Part shown: piece by piece, positions 31,660 through 45,494 of the stretch | Layout: each line of letters opens with the position of its first letter | Numbering within the stretch: position 1 is the stretch's first letter | Origin: Tribonema minus | Taxonomy: Eukaryota > Sar > Xanthophyceae > Tribonematales > Tribonemataceae | NCBI GenBank assembly: GCA_017506865.1 | Contig: JAFCMP010000093.1 | Span: forward strand, 62,001-126,000 | DNA length: 64,000 nucleotides | Direction of reading: 5' to 3' | The notes under the pieces: model-generated | What the model saw: only the letters and a program-made list of their open reading frames with translations | The model's database searches: none | Told to the model about the DNA's origin: nothing | Translations under genes and position numbers: made by a program

Positions 31660-33960
31660 CCGCCAGGCCAACAGGAATATACAGATGGGCTTCCAGGAGA
31701 ACTTCGTCCAACTACAGTAGTAACAGCAGCAGCGACAACAGCAGCAGCACCAGCACCGAAGGCAGCGACGGCGGCACCAACGCCCAGTTGTTCAGACCAC
31801 GCACGCGCGGCTCCTATAGCGGCAGCGCCTGTAATGGCATCACCTTCGATTGCAGCGCATGGCGCGCGCGCTGCACCCTTGGCACGCAGTAGATTCCTGA
31901 CGCAGCAGCAATTGCGCTTTGTCCGTCCCATCATTGCCTACTTCATCGTGCACTGCGGTATCGGCGCCTGCTGCAGCGTGGCGAACTCTGCGGAATTCAA
32001 CATCAGCAATGACCAGCGGCGCGCCATGCGCGCTGTCAACAAGGCTTTTGCACTGCGCGCCATCATATACTACTAGTACCCGCCTGCGCTGCTGCCGCCA
32101 GCGGCGCGTGCCCCTGAATCCTCACAACAAACGCCTGCAAAGCTTTGGCGCTGTGCTTGCAGCCTAGGCTGACACCGACGGTGTAGAGCAACCGACCCGA
32201 GTCGCCGTCACCTCCCGCGTGACGCTGCGCAACGAGCACAACTGTTCTGCCATGGGCTTGGAGGCCGCCGCAACCGTCAACGGCACCAACAACTTGGAGA
32301 TCCACCGCATGCTGTGGGGCACCTCCTTTACCCTCAACACCGACCACCGCGTGCTGTAGTAAACGGAGTGCACCCGCGAGTGCACCGCGCTGAGCTGGGC
32401 CGAGTGCATCTCAGTGTTCAGCATCAACGTGGTATTCAAGAAGGGCAGCGCTGTTGGCAACGCCAACGGTCAACGCCGCAACCCGCTCCCCGCACTGTAG
32501 CGGACGCCGCTGAGGCGACACGCGCGCAAGCAGCTCCTGCACACGTATGGCCTGGAGGTCGTCAATACCCGCCGCCTTCAGGCCCTCGCAACCGGCGAGC
32601 ACTTGGAGTTTGCACGCTCATGGCTGACGCAATGCAAGGGGGCGGCGTGGTAAACCTTGTTGATGTCGGAGATGGCTGGTGCGGCTCCGGGGGCGTGCAA
32701 TGTGGTGGCTCAGCATGAGGAGCCGGGGCGGCTTACCCCCAGTGACTGGCAGCATGAGCAGTGCGCGGATGAGCAACTCGGCGCGTTACATACCTTCTTG
32801 GCGGATGGCGCACTGCCTTACAATGCGGCACTTGCTGCGCAGGTGAAGCAGTGGCCACTAGTGGGCGCAGCACTGCACTCTGCGCGCTTGTGGTGACAGT
32901 CAGCTTGCAGTGCGCAACCGCCTGACAGCCCCAATTGCAGCGCAGATTTTCGTGGCCCGTTCCTTGCGTGCCCTTGTCCTAGATGCTTTCACGATAGTGC
33001 ATGGGCAGGCCATCATGATGATCAGGGCATCAAGCTCACTTTAAAGTGTGTTCGTGCTCATTGCTGGTGGCCTACTTGGACGTGCGCGCAGTCAACTACT
33101 GGGTGGTCTTGCCATACGTACAAAAACACTGGCAACCTCTTGCATCACCGCCTCATTTGGCGTACGATGCCCCCTTTTCTCTTTCGTACCGTCCCTCTCG
33201 ATCCTTTTGGGCCGCGGCCCCTCAGAAGCCTACATTCTTGTAGTCATGGACCCATATATCGGCTGAGTGGTGCTTATCCTACAGGTAAATCACCCCATAT
33301 AGCTCAACTCTGTTGGCATGCACAGATATCTTAGCCAACCAACACAGCACAGTCCTTGGCACACCTGCCTTACCCTTCTGAGCGATAGAGGCAGCACCTT
33401 CATGTCAGCTATTGCGCACAATTCCTATCAGCAAATGGGTATGCGCAAGCTGAGTACTACCGCGTATCACCCCCTGAGTGTAACGGCCAGTGTGTGCTGA
33501 CTGGCTGAAGTGTGAGTGAATGCAGGGGCAGGCATGTGAATTGTCTCCAAGTCTCAGACAGCAGCACTGCACAACAATTTCACGTGCAAGCAAATGTGTG
33601 GTCATTACAAAGTCACTGTGCACATGGGATTACTACACTAGACTTCTGTAGCCGCAGTGGCGATTGCGCATGCGCCGGTGCTGTGGCTTCGTTGCCTCAG
33701 CTTCCAATGACTCTGAGACCTTGGTAGCGCAGCTCAGACAGGCTCACATGGATGACCGTCTGCGCTTGTGAATGCACATCATATGTGCGGGGGTGCTGTC
33801 CAGACCCCTGCGCATAACATGTTGCTGTTTTGTACAAATGACTGCTGGTCCGATTTCCGCTCGCAGCGCCGCGACGTCATGCGCGCCCCCAACTTCCTTT
33901 CTGAAATCGTCGATACCAAGCCACCTGCTGGTTTTCCTTGTGATAGAATGCGAAAATTAT
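31660..33960 (+). mobile_element. Decayed Ty3/gypsy-type LTR retrotransposon (pol remnant)
   Basis: Pieces of pol lie in the Ty3/gypsy order, broken by stops and frame changes. The RNase H region is about 32130-32360 (FGAVLAA, later LEIHRMLWGTSFTLNTDHR). The integrase zinc-binding region is about 32985-33090 (FHDSAWAGHHDDQG, then CWWPTW). The integrase core is at 33225-33260 (LVVMDPYIG) and 33375-33480 (LLSDRGSTFMSAIAHNSYQQ, then STTAYHP). RNase H before integrase separates Ty3/gypsy from Ty1/copia. I found no intact RT box and no LTR pair. An 80-codon ORF at 31834-32076 precedes RNase H and is unassigned. It is dead as read. Confidence 0.7.
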
Positions 33961-34304
33961 TTGCAAGGTCGTGGAACCAAGAAAAACTGAGGGGTGTCAG
34001 AAGAGCAATAAACCTCCTGAATACTGAGGGGTGTCAGAAGAGCAATGACACCTCCTATCGTCATCGTCACATGCTGCCGATTTGTGCCCAACGCTTCTGC
34101 AGCTAGTAGCACGGTGTTGCCCCAGGCCAGAGCAGAAACATACCTGCCCCGCAAATCAAGGAAATCCAGCTTCTCCTTGACCTCTTTCGTGGAGTGGTAG
34201 GCAAGCATGCGCCAAGGGCATGCCAGCCCTGTGGATCCTGGTACATAGATCTGTACAAAATTGAACTTGAAGTAGCATAACTTCAACAGTCTCTGCATGG
34301 CGCC

Positions 34305-37300
34305 TTAACCACCGCTGCGCGCCTTGGAGGAGGTTCTGGTGGAGCGGGAGCCGCTGTGCATGCGTGATGAGCGTCCCGACTTGAAGTTGAGGTCTGCGCC
34401 GTCCGCACCACTAGCACCAGCTTCAAGCAGTGCCTGCACGGCGCCCGCTGCGCCCACGAGCGTGGCGATGGCGAGTGCGGTGCTGCCGCGCGAGTCCACA
34501 ACGCTCAGCGGGGCGTCGGCCGCCAGCAGCGCATTGACGAGGGCCTCCAGTCTGTAAATACATGATGAGGGGAGATACTCATACTATCAGTAAGCGTCAG
34601 TGAGAGTTGCGGGCTCCGGCAGGCACGTTTGAGGCAGATCTGTGACTGACACCTTCAAGTGCAATTTAGTAATGCAAGCAATTGTGTTGGTGGTTGTTGC
34701 AGGACTGCAACGCTTATGATGCAAACAGCTCCTCTGGTGGATCGCCATCAGGCAAACAGCCTGAGTACCTCTGGGGCATGCGTGCATGCATTAATACGAA
34801 CGTGCGTGCGTGCTTCTGTACTTAATGTACATCTGCTCATATACACGTACGTACACGCCTACATGGACGTACAGTACTCACCTACATTGAAGCACTATTA
34901 GACTAACGAGCGTATGCATGATGCCGTCAAATCGTGTATCATTTAGCCCATCAATCATCACAATGGGGCTCACACCATAAAAAACAGCTTGGCGGCTCAT
35001 GCTCTGCTTGCTGCCTTGAAGTTATCCGTGCGGAAACACCATTCACATATTCCGATGCACACATACGCCTGTGGGTGCAAAAAAGTACCTGAGAGCGCAG
35101 GCGGCGTGCAGTGGAGTGTCACCCTTGGCGTCAGCCTGCGCTGCCAGCGCGCATCGATCGCTCCGCTTGCAGGCAGCCAGCAGTGCCAAGCCCGCCTGCG
35201 CATACGAGAGCGGATTTTAGGGTAGGATTTGAGTAGCATGATACTTCTATGAGAGTGGCACAAGCGATGGCAGGGTGCACCTGGTAGAGGAACTTAGCAC
35301 TTGACTTCAAGTTGAGGGCAGCCAGGTGCAGGAAGGAGCTCTGCTGCACACCTGAGCGAGTATCTCACTAAGCAGGTGAACCTGCACATGTACTTCTGGA
35401 AGCAATAAAGCATTCAATGCGACAAAAGAACATGTGTCACTCTGCCGCCGTCTTGAAGCAGAAAGATTTCAAAGTACCATGGGATGGTTCTTGAACCATT
35501 GTCACCTACCTTGCACAATACTGGATCCCAAGCCCGCATACTAAACACATTGACCTCAAACTCTTGCACATTGACCTCAAACTCTGGCGCTTGTGAACGT
35601 CGAGCGACTGTGCGCTTGAAGCTGCAAGCAAGTGGATGCCACCAGTGCAGGCATCATACATACTCCAAATTTGAAGTAAATACCTTCTCCTTCTTGTTGA
35701 GGCAGGCGTGCATGAGCGCTGTCCTGCCATCCGCATCAATGCTCAGCATGGAAGCGTCGTGCTCAATGAGAGCAGCTGCAACATCGCCGTGGCCCCATAT
35801 GCATGCGCACATGAGAGGCGTGATGCCCCCTGCCTCTGAACCTGCAATGTTTCAAGCGCACGCATCAGCAGAGCAGACAACATCAGAATTAATTAGAGCG
35901 CTTGAAGGGTCTCACGGCACATCAATGACCAAGGATTTTATGGATGTTGGTTTGAACAAAGTCATTTATCTGCACGGTAAACTGCACTGAGAGCTTGCAT
36001 GCAACAAATAGCAACCGCTTCTAAAATGCAGGACTGCCTGGTGGCACAGCTAGGAATGGTCATTGTCACAAATCTAGCCCTGCATAGTACATGCATGATA
36101 CATTTTCCCTCTTCACCGAGGTTAGGTTTGACCTGATGCTGGAGCTCTCGTCATATGTGCTTCTCTGCACAAACGCCCTTCCTGACTTGAGCAAAAGGGC
36201 ATTCGACCCAAGTTGACTGTGCTTGAATCTGTGTAGCACGACCGATGTCTGAGCTGTCGTGACGTTGCGACGGTTTGTAATGTGCGCACGGCCGATGTTT
36301 GTGCCGTTGACATATGGCAATCATTGGGGTAACGTGTCTGCACTGCGTGTGCGTACCAAACTGCTGGCCGCTCCTGCGACATTTTGGATCTCAACTACTT
36401 TGTATAATGTCTATCAAAGCTTTATTCACATGCAATGCCCGCCTGCTTGCACGTGTGCGCAAAAAGCACCAAAAACACCGCTTCCCATAATCAAATGCCG
36501 CACTGCGGAGCACTGCAGTCCACATAGCTTGATATACCCCAGTACAGCGTGAACTCTGGCCATCTCTCACCCAGGGTACTGCTGACGTAGCTCTCGCATG
36601 TCAAGCCATTCTCGTGCACCGCCAAGATGGCCCGGTTGACATCAGCACCGTGGTTGATGAGCAAGGACACTGTTTCTGCGCAACCGCTTATGCAGGCTGC
36701 CATCAGCGGCGTGAGCCTCTGCCGAGCACTGTGACCGGGCACGGTGACGAGCGCTGGGGAGGGATCCACAGGCGCGCCCTGATTCATGACAAGATGTGCG
36801 ATTGCAGCAAGGGCGCCAGTTGCGATGAGGCCATGAGGTGCGGGTGGTCCATCCCTGAACGCATCATATGTGGCCAGCAGGGCTTAGTTTGCGGCAGTGC
36901 TCCTTTCATGAATAACATGCAAGGTGCAGCAGCACGTGACACAGCAGCCTGAGAGAGATGGTCACGCAGCAGCCCGAAACTGTAGGCCTCCAGCTCATGC
37001 ACTGCTTTTGGCAGGAAAATTTACATGCATTCATGGTGTACATGTGAATGGCATGAGTGTGTCAGGAATATGCAGGGAAGGCATGTGCAGGATTAGGCAC
37101 AAAATACGTATGCTCACAGAAACTGCGAGTAAGCAGTGTAGTGCGGAGTCCATCCCAGTGCGTGATCGAATGTGCTCCTAAATGTCAGTGTATAATGAAT
37201 AGGTACAGAAAAGAGAGCACGGTGTGACAAAGGTGTACACAAGCTCTCCGGGTCGCTGCCAGTGCATGAATCTGCTGAGAGCGACATTTAGGCACCAAGG

Positions 37301-38887
37301 CTACATGTGGTCATGAACATCAAAAGTTCAAATGCACATGATCATCAGAAGATGTCGGGTCTGCTGTAGCATCCTCTGCATGGAACATCAAGATGGACTT
37401 CTCAACGTGACCACAAATTTCAGCGAAATGGCTCAACTCTGAAACTGGCAAGTGGAGGAACATCAGCTGAGCACTGCCCAGTGCAACACCACAACAGCCA
37501 ACTGCCAACACTTAATTATGAGCTACATCAAGTACCCCAAGTGACAGCACTGCTCAACATGATCAATGCTGTCCTTGAAGTCCCCAGCTCCGATGCAGCC
37601 GTTGCCGCATTTCAACGTCTGATGTAAGGCTTGAGCAAGGGCATGCAGATGAATGATTGATGATCATTCTCACAGTATGTACACAAGAAGTGCACCCACC
37701 TTGCGCAGCAGCATGTCGACAGCCATCAGGCTGCCGCCGCCGACCAGACACGCCGACAGCAGCGCTCCAGCGCCGCAGTCACTGAGCAGTGCCACGTCAG
37801 CACCGGCCTGCATCAGCAGGCACGCAGCGCGCACTTGCTCGTGCTGCAGGGCGACCATGAGGGGCGTGTTGCCATCCGCGTCCCTGTCATCCAGGCCTCC
37901 ATAGCTGGAAGGCTGGCCGCGCATGCTCAGCCGCGGGTGCGAGCCCTGGTGCGCCAGCTGGCACAGGCGGCCAGGCTCGGAGCGCGAACTGGCCATGCAC
38001 TGCAGCCTCCTGGGTGGTGCTGCATGATGCGGCTGCCGCTGGTGCTGGTGGTCAGAGTCGGCCAGTTCTGAGCCGGCACCCCGAGTCTGCTCCGAGTCGG
38101 CGGCTGGGTACAGGAGGGCCAGCATGCGCGGTACGTCGCCCGCTGCCGCCAGCGCCAGCAGTGTGGAGTCTGGCCCCTGTGAGTGTGTTTCTGACTGCGC
38201 CCTGTCGTACCAGCTCTGAAGGATGAAGGCGCGTCCCGAGCGCGCCGGCATGATGAACTCGCTTGAATCGGTGGGGGATCGTGGGTGGTCCTGAGATGGT
38301 GAAGAAAAGTCAACAAGTGTGTACTCAGTTGCTCGCAAGTGTGTACTCAGTTGCTCGCCATAAAGACAAGCGCTTGTTGAGTCAGTGTATGCCATAATTT
38401 ACGCTGTCACAATGCATCATCATTACAATGCAGTAGTAATTTGGTGTTGCAACAGCACCCCTAGCACATCACTGGCAATCATCATGACACAACATCCGTA
38501 CGTGTGGAGCCTAGGCAGGTGCCATGATGCAACGATGTGGCCAATCTGTGTGCAAGGCAGCAGCACCGCTGAACAAACTGGCCGTGCATTCCAAGTTCGT
38601 GGCAGTAACAGATATAGCCTGCAGTCTTAGAACACCTCTCCCAGGATGCACAGTTCTGAAACATTGCATTTAATTTCAGCCGTTCCTGCAATCAAGTGCT
38701 GGCTCATGGAAGCAAGATGCGACAATTTCCCGGTTTCTGCTGTAACGATAAAGACATTCGACAGGTCTGGGCGCTTGCGGCTTGCCGCGTGAAGTTCGCC
38801 GTGAACCTCGTGCCGGCAGGGCGGTGTAGTGTTTGCACTGCATGTATGTACCTCGGACCATTTCCCGCTGTCGGCCCGGTGGACCAT
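34305..38887 (-). CDS. Ankyrin-repeat protein
   Basis: Exons: 38887-38852, 38290-37700, 36778-36571, 35841-35684, 35195-35089 and 34551-34305 (TAA). All phases match; about 448 residues. Ankyrin units run across the joins: DADGNTPLMVALQHEQVRAA, CLLMQAGADV, DMLLRK joined to GAPVDPS, LTPLMAACISGCAETVSLLI, NHGADVNRA, GGITPLMCACIWGHGDVAAA, DADGRTALMHACLNKKEK, DAKGDTPLHAACAL, DSRGSTALAIATLVGAAG and QALLEAGAS. The tail is Ser/Arg-rich and basic. Ankyrin repeats bind proteins, and no catalytic domain is present, so the role is unknown. The first ATG is weakly supported: an open frame continues upstream to about 39110 (TLYRGDFRTYTSPQAW), so the true N-terminus may be longer. A short SGRAF motif in exon 2 recurs in an unassigned minus-strand stretch near 36160-36190. 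Confidence 0.82.
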
Positions 38888-41564
38888 GTTTCCGTCGATG
38901 AATATGTTGCTGGCCGGCTTATCAACAATGCTGGCGCCTCTTCGCGAGCTTTTGGTCCAGGCCTGGGGTGAGGTGTAGGTCCTGAAGTCGCCGCGGTAGA
39001 GTGTGGTAGAGAGTTGACTGTGACTGCAGTCAGCTTCTGTCTGTGCGTCGTCCCACAGTGCCGTCGGCTCTCTGAGCTGTTCGCAGTCTAGAAGGCTTTT
39101 TATGTCGGCAAGCTGGACAATTGTGTCGCAAACTGGACACAGTCACCGTGTCGCATCTTATTGAGAATGAATCTGATGAATAGAATTGGCAAGCACACAT
39201 CTGCAGCGTTGGACGTCAATGTATGCATCGAGACAATGCGAACTACGTTTGCATTACCGCTATTGCAGCTGCTATTCAGCGGACCACGCTTGGCACAACA
39301 GCGGTTCAGGTGGCGAACGTTACACGAAATGTAACTTTGTAGGTACACATTTTTGTTCTAGCCGGCATGAGCGAATGCAAACTCAAGCACGAATCCATGG
39401 TTGTGCTCCTCGAGTGCAGCGCGGCATCGAAAACCGGCAGTGGCCAGCTGCTGAGCGAGACCCATTGTTTGACGCGAAAACGGCAAATTCTGTTGGCCGC
39501 GGCCAGCCTGTTTCGTCGCCATCAGCCGCTCCCACCTGCTGGCTTTATTAGCAAATCGAACGCTCTTACGTGAAGCGGCGCAGCGATATTCATTCCATGA
39601 GTCGGTTGCCAGTCAAAGTTAGGTCCACCGCCTAGCCAGGGCATGGCTTCCACATCCAAATGTCGATTCATCGCGCATGCACTTAAGTTTGAATCACCAC
39701 CATCCCAAGTGCCATGCTGCAGACTGGCAAAATGCCATCCATCTTCTCGCTCCACAGATCTGTCGACCCTGCAAATTTCACTTGTAGGTTTACTTAAATG
39801 TCAAAGGGCGGCAAGAGCATGCGCAACAAGCGCCAGACAGTGTGGCGTAACCGCACGAGAGCAAATTGGCGCTCAAGTCTTCAATGATCAACGCATTGCA
39901 GACCAAACTATCAGATGGTGGGATGGTTGTTTTCCAGTACCGGACGCAATTCTGAACTCAGGCAGATGAAGTCAATGAACAGTTAATCTAGAAGCATTAG
40001 TTTAGCTAAAGTCGGCTTGAACTTACAACTTGAACTTGTGATTGTATCAATGCTGATGCAACGCAGTTCGAACGATCGTTACCTGTGCGACATAATGCAT
40101 TACGGCTCACGGTGAAACAGCGTCATCATGGGCATCAACGGCTTGAATGTTGCACCTAGAGCTGCGTCGTATTGATTTCGCACAGGCGCCAAGATGCATC
40201 GCACCGACATATGTTGTAGTGGTGCATTAGCGCTGCGTTGCATTAATGTCGCACACCTAAGGTACAGATGCGTTGCATCGACGATATTTGGGCATTGATG
40301 CGTACAGGTACTGAAGTGCGTTGCATCAACAAACCTGGGCACACACCTATGTAACCATGAAGCGACATCATGTAGCTTATCAGAGTGGCGCAGGTCTACT
40401 ACAAGTGCAGGCTGCAGCAAATTTTGTTGATGGAAGGACTTTCAAGTCAGGCTGCAGGTAACAATCAGCGGTCAGAGGCAAATGGCATGCAACGGGGCAT
40501 CAGCCGCAGTTGACCGTACTGCATCAGTAGCAGTCAGGCCTCATTGAGGACTTGCCACTTGCTGTCATTGCTGCTGCATGATCAAATCACAACCAGCACA
40601 TGAACTGGTCCCTAGGGCAGCAGTGGTGAATGGGAGGTGTGCCAGATTAATCAGGCATTGTCCTGTGCTACTCTCTTAAAAGTCAGCACCTAGCAGAATA
40701 GCTTTGATAACAGCGCAAGTAGCCTTGGGCAAAAGGTGCCAGGGTTAAACCCTTTGCTGATAAAGGTAGAATGACATACAAAGGACACTGCACGACAGAC
40801 ATCTACGCAGAACGTAATGCTCCAAATGAGCTGATGCCCCTGGCCATGCACGCGCAGTGTGTTTCAAAATGTGTCATCAAACCTACTGCATTTGGCATAA
40901 AAGCATGCCAGCAGCAGGTACAATAATCACAAACAGCTGTTTGTGGGTCAAGAGCAATAGCGAAGAAACCTGCAGTGTATGTACACACTGGTCGCTCTTA
41001 CAGGTGGCCCCGGCTAGTGGTATGATAGCCCTGGGCATGTGCACAATTGACCAGTCATCAGCGCCCTGCCACCCTGCTTCTCTATTGGAAGCAATATAGG
41101 CCCCGAGCGCAGGCTAGCGATGTGCCTGCCAGTCACCAGCGCTGATGCTTTAGTAGAGCACTGGTTCATTGTTGTGCATTACTTGTACAAATGATGGCGT
41201 TTGCGCTGCTTAGAGGATTGACCGCAGCACTGGCCCTTGAGCATCGTACTTGACGAGCAATAGCGGCGTGCTGTCAAAGGACACTGCAGCAGTCGCGGCA
41301 GCGGTGCAGCCGTTTATCGGCACAGTAGTCAACGACAAGTAGTACAGCGATGATGTCTTGCTTGCAAAACAAGACGACAGCGCCCACGCCCGCGGCGCTG
41401 GCGTAATCGCACATTGGCGCGCGCTGTCAGCGCACGGCCACCCGCATTTTGCAGCGGGTTTACGGCCGTGCACGTCGTCCGCGCGCGCCAGCGACCGCGC
41501 AGCAGCAGCAGCGAGCATCACACCAGATTTACGAGGAAGCTGTGGTGCGCTTCCTCTTGAGGGA
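38888..41564. other. Intergenic; no gene recognised
   Basis: About 2.7 kb. The left end (38888-39110) stays open on the minus strand in frame with the first ankyrin exon and may be 5' coding sequence of that gene. The rest holds only short open frames without recognisable domains, plus AT-richer stretches around 40000-40100 and 40660-41000. Confidence 0.4.
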
Positions 41565-44500
41565 TCATCCGCCAGACGCGCCGCTGGCGGCGGCTGCTGC
41601 TTCAATGTCGTCTCGCGTCTTGAGCACCGGCGCCGCGGCAACGTCTTGCAGCGCCTGTGCAGGCGCGGGGGGGGGGGGGGTGCAGAGGGACGGCGGCGGA
41701 CATCAAGGGGCTTGAATGGCGGGTTGCAGGGGGAGCTATGGCTACATTCGTTCAGAACAACCACCGCTGCTCGACATGTACGATATGCAATGGCATGATG
41801 GAAGCATGCACTACAACCTCACAGCATGTGCACGCATTCATGCAGTACACAGCCTGCATCATCGATGCTGACCACCTTCGAACCTTCGAGCCTCTACATG
41901 GCTCAGCGCACAACTCATCGATGCTGCTGGTTGTCAATCAGCCAAGCCATGCAAGTACGTCACCATGAGGATGTTTGCCAGCAAACCAGCAGTGGATCTG
42001 CGCAGCGGCGTGTGTTGCCCAGTGTTTCAAACAAAGTTACAACTACGCCATTTGCTGCCTTTACCACCACAGAGTGCAACACAGCATCACAATAATCTGC
42101 TTGAACATCAGATGAGACTGCAGGTGCAGATGTCACCTACCGGGGTAGCACCATCTGTCTTGCCAACTTGTGGGGGCACTGCTGAAGCCGCTGCAGTCGC
42201 TGCCGCTGCTGTGTCAGTTTTGCCATCACTGGCACTAGTCGCACTGACATCGTCAACAAGCCGTTGCACATTCACGTGCCTGCTGAACACTGCCACCATG
42301 ACCTCTGCTATGGCCATGTCAGCAGCAGCGGAGGACTGCGGTTTTGGCTTGAGCAACACCGCTTGAAGTTTGGCTGATGGCGCCAGTGACGCTCCACAGT
42401 TGCGTTCAATGCCAAGCTCTTGTAATCGCTCTTGCAAGGAGGTGGCCAGCGCTTCGGGTGCGGATAGGTTGAAGGTATACCTCTGTGACAGCAGCAACGG
42501 CATTGATAGCCATAGAATCCATGTCAGTGTAGCACCGGCTGTGGCAGACTGAAGACCGCATATCATGAGACCCCAAGGCCCCGCACACAATGTGGAAAAC
42601 AAGACAGTGTTCCTCTTGGTGCATCAATGCAAGCAGAAAACGAACCTCACAAAATGCGATGCACTTGCAGGTGGGGCACGCATATTCATGTATACAGGGT
42701 CAGCGCTTCGTTGTCACTGAACCTTCAGAGACCCTGCTCGACCGACCACAAATGGGGTAGGGTCACTCGCGCATTTGCATAGATTTCGCCTGAAGTTGAA
42801 GGATGTATACTTCAAAGTATTATTGGTCAAGGGCGCATACATTGTAGTTGTTGAACTAGCAATGGCTACTGTTCTTTAGAAGAATATGCGCGCCTCGCAC
42901 ACACACTACAGGTGCCGCACCGAAGTGCAAGCATGTGCGCCTTCTGCAAGCTGCTCGTATGTTGCAGAAACTTCCTCCGCAAGGATCAGTTGGTTGCATT
43001 TGCAACCGGCACCTGTCTTGATGCTGCTCTTTTAGAAAGAAATACCGAGTGCCTATGTACCTCGCATATGTTGCCCTCTGGCCTGCACTGGGGGTCCACT
43101 GCACCAACAAAGTTGAGTATGTAAGCACTTCTATGCAGTGGCTCTAGTGTGAATATAGAGTGGCCTGCATCGCACGCACGGTCCTGCTCTCGACAGGCAA
43201 CCAAGCCTGAGGACATGCAGTTTGTGATACATTGTTGTGCTATCTTGGCCAAGAGTGTCACTAGCCAACCAAGCCCTACAAGTTATGAGGTGGATATACT
43301 AGCCCTAACCCTGACCTAACCCTGGCATTTCTGGCAGAGCATCGCCATTGGCAGGCTGCATACCCGACCGCTTCTGAAGGACACTTCTTCAACTTCAACT
43401 TGTATTGTGCGCTCCGTGGCAATGCACAGCACACACCTTTTCGTTCTTGTAGTACAGAGCCGCGTGTGCAGGGCCCTGGTCTGATTGAGCATCACCATTG
43501 CCATCAGCATCAGTTCCCGCGGTTCCAGCTGCAGCAGGTGCTGCGGTGTTCACCACCAGCACATGCAGTAAGCCCTCGCAGTGCTGCCACCATAGCAGCA
43601 GCGGCTGCAACGGTCATAGGAAAGTGCAAGGGTATCACCAACATAAACAACAGCTTTCATTGCAGCAACTTCTGACACGTCCACTTTGTTCGATTGCATC
43701 ACCTTTTTGATCATTAAAGCACAGCTCTCATAGCTGTCACCTGAGAGATCAGGATGTGCCCAGGACCTGTAAACATACAGACAGAAATCTTTCATCCTTG
43801 TCCATTCTGTCATGCACGTCTCATGTTTGCCCATGTTGCATCAGTGGCGTGCCCCAGTTCGCAGTCTCATCGCACTTTTAAACACATTTTCGTCACACAT
43901 CTCCATTACTCAACAGCAGACGCATGTTCAGTCCCCAACGCTGCGCTGATGCCAGCTAACTCTAATCTGGCCCTAATCACAACAAGTAGATGCGCTGATG
44001 GAATGCACCTTACATGATGTTACGACACCAACAAAAACGCTTGTAGTGCAGTCCACAACCCTACGTGTATGCTGGGGTGCACATGCTGACAAGACTGGAA
44101 TGAAGCACGCCACTACTAATCTCGTTGGACAGCAAGTGCTTCTGACACACAGTGCCGCCCCTGAAGGAAATCCGCTGCGTGCCACCAGGGCAAACACCCT
44201 CCAAGTCCTACATAGCACAGCTCTCACTCTCTGGCTGTCTTTCGGTCATAGTAGCGGAGCTCTTATCCGGTATGTATGTATGTACAGAGACACAGCCACA
44301 AACACACAGCTCCGGCCCTCACCTTGCATGCTTCCGGCACTGGGCACTCCGGTTGTGCAAACACCACCAGCACCAGGCCACCTCCGCGCACAGCGACTGC
44401 CGCTGACAGCGCCTCATCCGTATGCGCCGCTGCCACCTCCAGCTTTCCCTTCAGCATCGGCTGCGCGTCTGGCACAAACCCGTACGGCATCTGTCTGCCG

Positions 44501-45494
44501 ACGCGGGCAAAGTAGTTGGTCACCGCTTCTTGGCAATTGGCCAGGCTGTAGAACCCGCCCGATGCGAGCCTGTTGAAGACGCCGCCCAGAACTTCAACTC
44601 CATGGGACTTGAAGAACGTGGCGTTGAGGTTGAAGCTGTCGACCGCATCGCCTACGCCGCTGCGGCCGACCAGCAGGACGGGGGTGTGGAGCGCTGCTGC
44701 GGTGTGAGCGTTGCTGATGCCGCAGATGCTGCCCACCGCCGGGTAGCCGACCCCGTCCACAACCACAAATTTCTTGCCCTTAGAGATCTGCAGCGGTAAC
44801 CGCGAGAGGGAAGATGTGTCGGGCGCGGTGTGCGCATGCAGCGGCGCAACCTCAACTTGCACCGCCATAACCACATGCTTTACGGTACTCACATGAGTCA
44901 GCCAAACAGCGAATGACATCGGCCTGTTCACGATCAGCAAGTGCAACCCTCGCATGCTCTCACCTCATCTACAGCAGCTTTAGCATCAGCCAGCAGCTGC
45001 TCGCTGGTGCCAGCTTCACCCTTCAAAAATGCCCTAGTGAACCCAGCGTAAAAAACCTGCGCGTAGAGAGGAGCAATAAGTGTCAAGTTAGACACGTAGT
45101 TGACTTGCTGGGCCTCAAAGAGGCAACGTAGTTTGCTTCAATCAAGGCACCTGAGATCATGCAAAGATGCAAGAGGCGCTGCACGCACTTTCACGAAGCT
45201 AATTTCACTCACCACTGGCCCTATGCCCCTGCAAGCTACCCCCTTGGCTGCGCACCACTTGGAGATGAGCTGGGGCTGCTCGCACTGCGTGACAGGCTTG
45301 ATGTAGGCCAAATCGGAAGGGCTATAGCCGAGCTCCAGCAGACTGCCCAGGATGCCGAGGCACACAGTGCTCTTGCCGACCTGAGACCTGTCGCCGCCTA
45401 TAAAAATCTTCAGCGCGGGAGCCTGGGTGTCGCCATTAATGCCGTCCGCAGTCATGGGGACAGCGCGTGCCACAAGGCGCGGGTGTGTGAGCAT
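41565..45494 (-). CDS. BioD/CobQ-like P-loop NTPase with long C-terminal extension
   Basis: Eight exons: 45494-45213, 45056-44964, 44787-44323, 44141-44065, 43766-43703, 43604-43437, 42482-42141 and 41654-41565 (TGA). All are GT-AG with matching phases; 526 residues. The first ~280 residues look like a dethiobiotin-synthetase-type P-loop NTPase: FIGGDRSQVGKST (G33-T43, the BioD spacing GxDxxxVGK), then VFYAGFTRAFLKGE, VVVDGVGYPAVGSICG (like the BioD EGAGG segment) and TPVLLVGRSGVGDAV, then GGVFNRL. The remaining ~245 residues (HPDLSGDSYESCALMIKK, ALYYKNEKRYTFNLS, LLKPKPQSS) are unrecognised and become Ala-rich. Biotin synthesis is one possibility, but plants use a fused BIO3-BIO1 enzyme, so another ATP-dependent role is equally likely. 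ATG 45494 was chosen as the first in frame; Met14 (45455) is an alternative. It is divergent from CWC2 by 231 bases. Confidence 0.78.

Noticed and set aside
41210-41764. A 184-codon minus-strand ORF rich in Arg and Pro
   Set aside because: The same strand in another frame contains the last exon of the BioD-like gene (41654-41565) with a good acceptor; the long ORF is a shadow of GC-rich sequence.
44281-44322. Read-through of BioD-like exon 3 into a 19-residue C-terminus
   Set aside because: A GTGAGG donor at 44322 leads to five further exons whose phases all agree, which is unlikely by chance. Kept as a minor alternative transcript.
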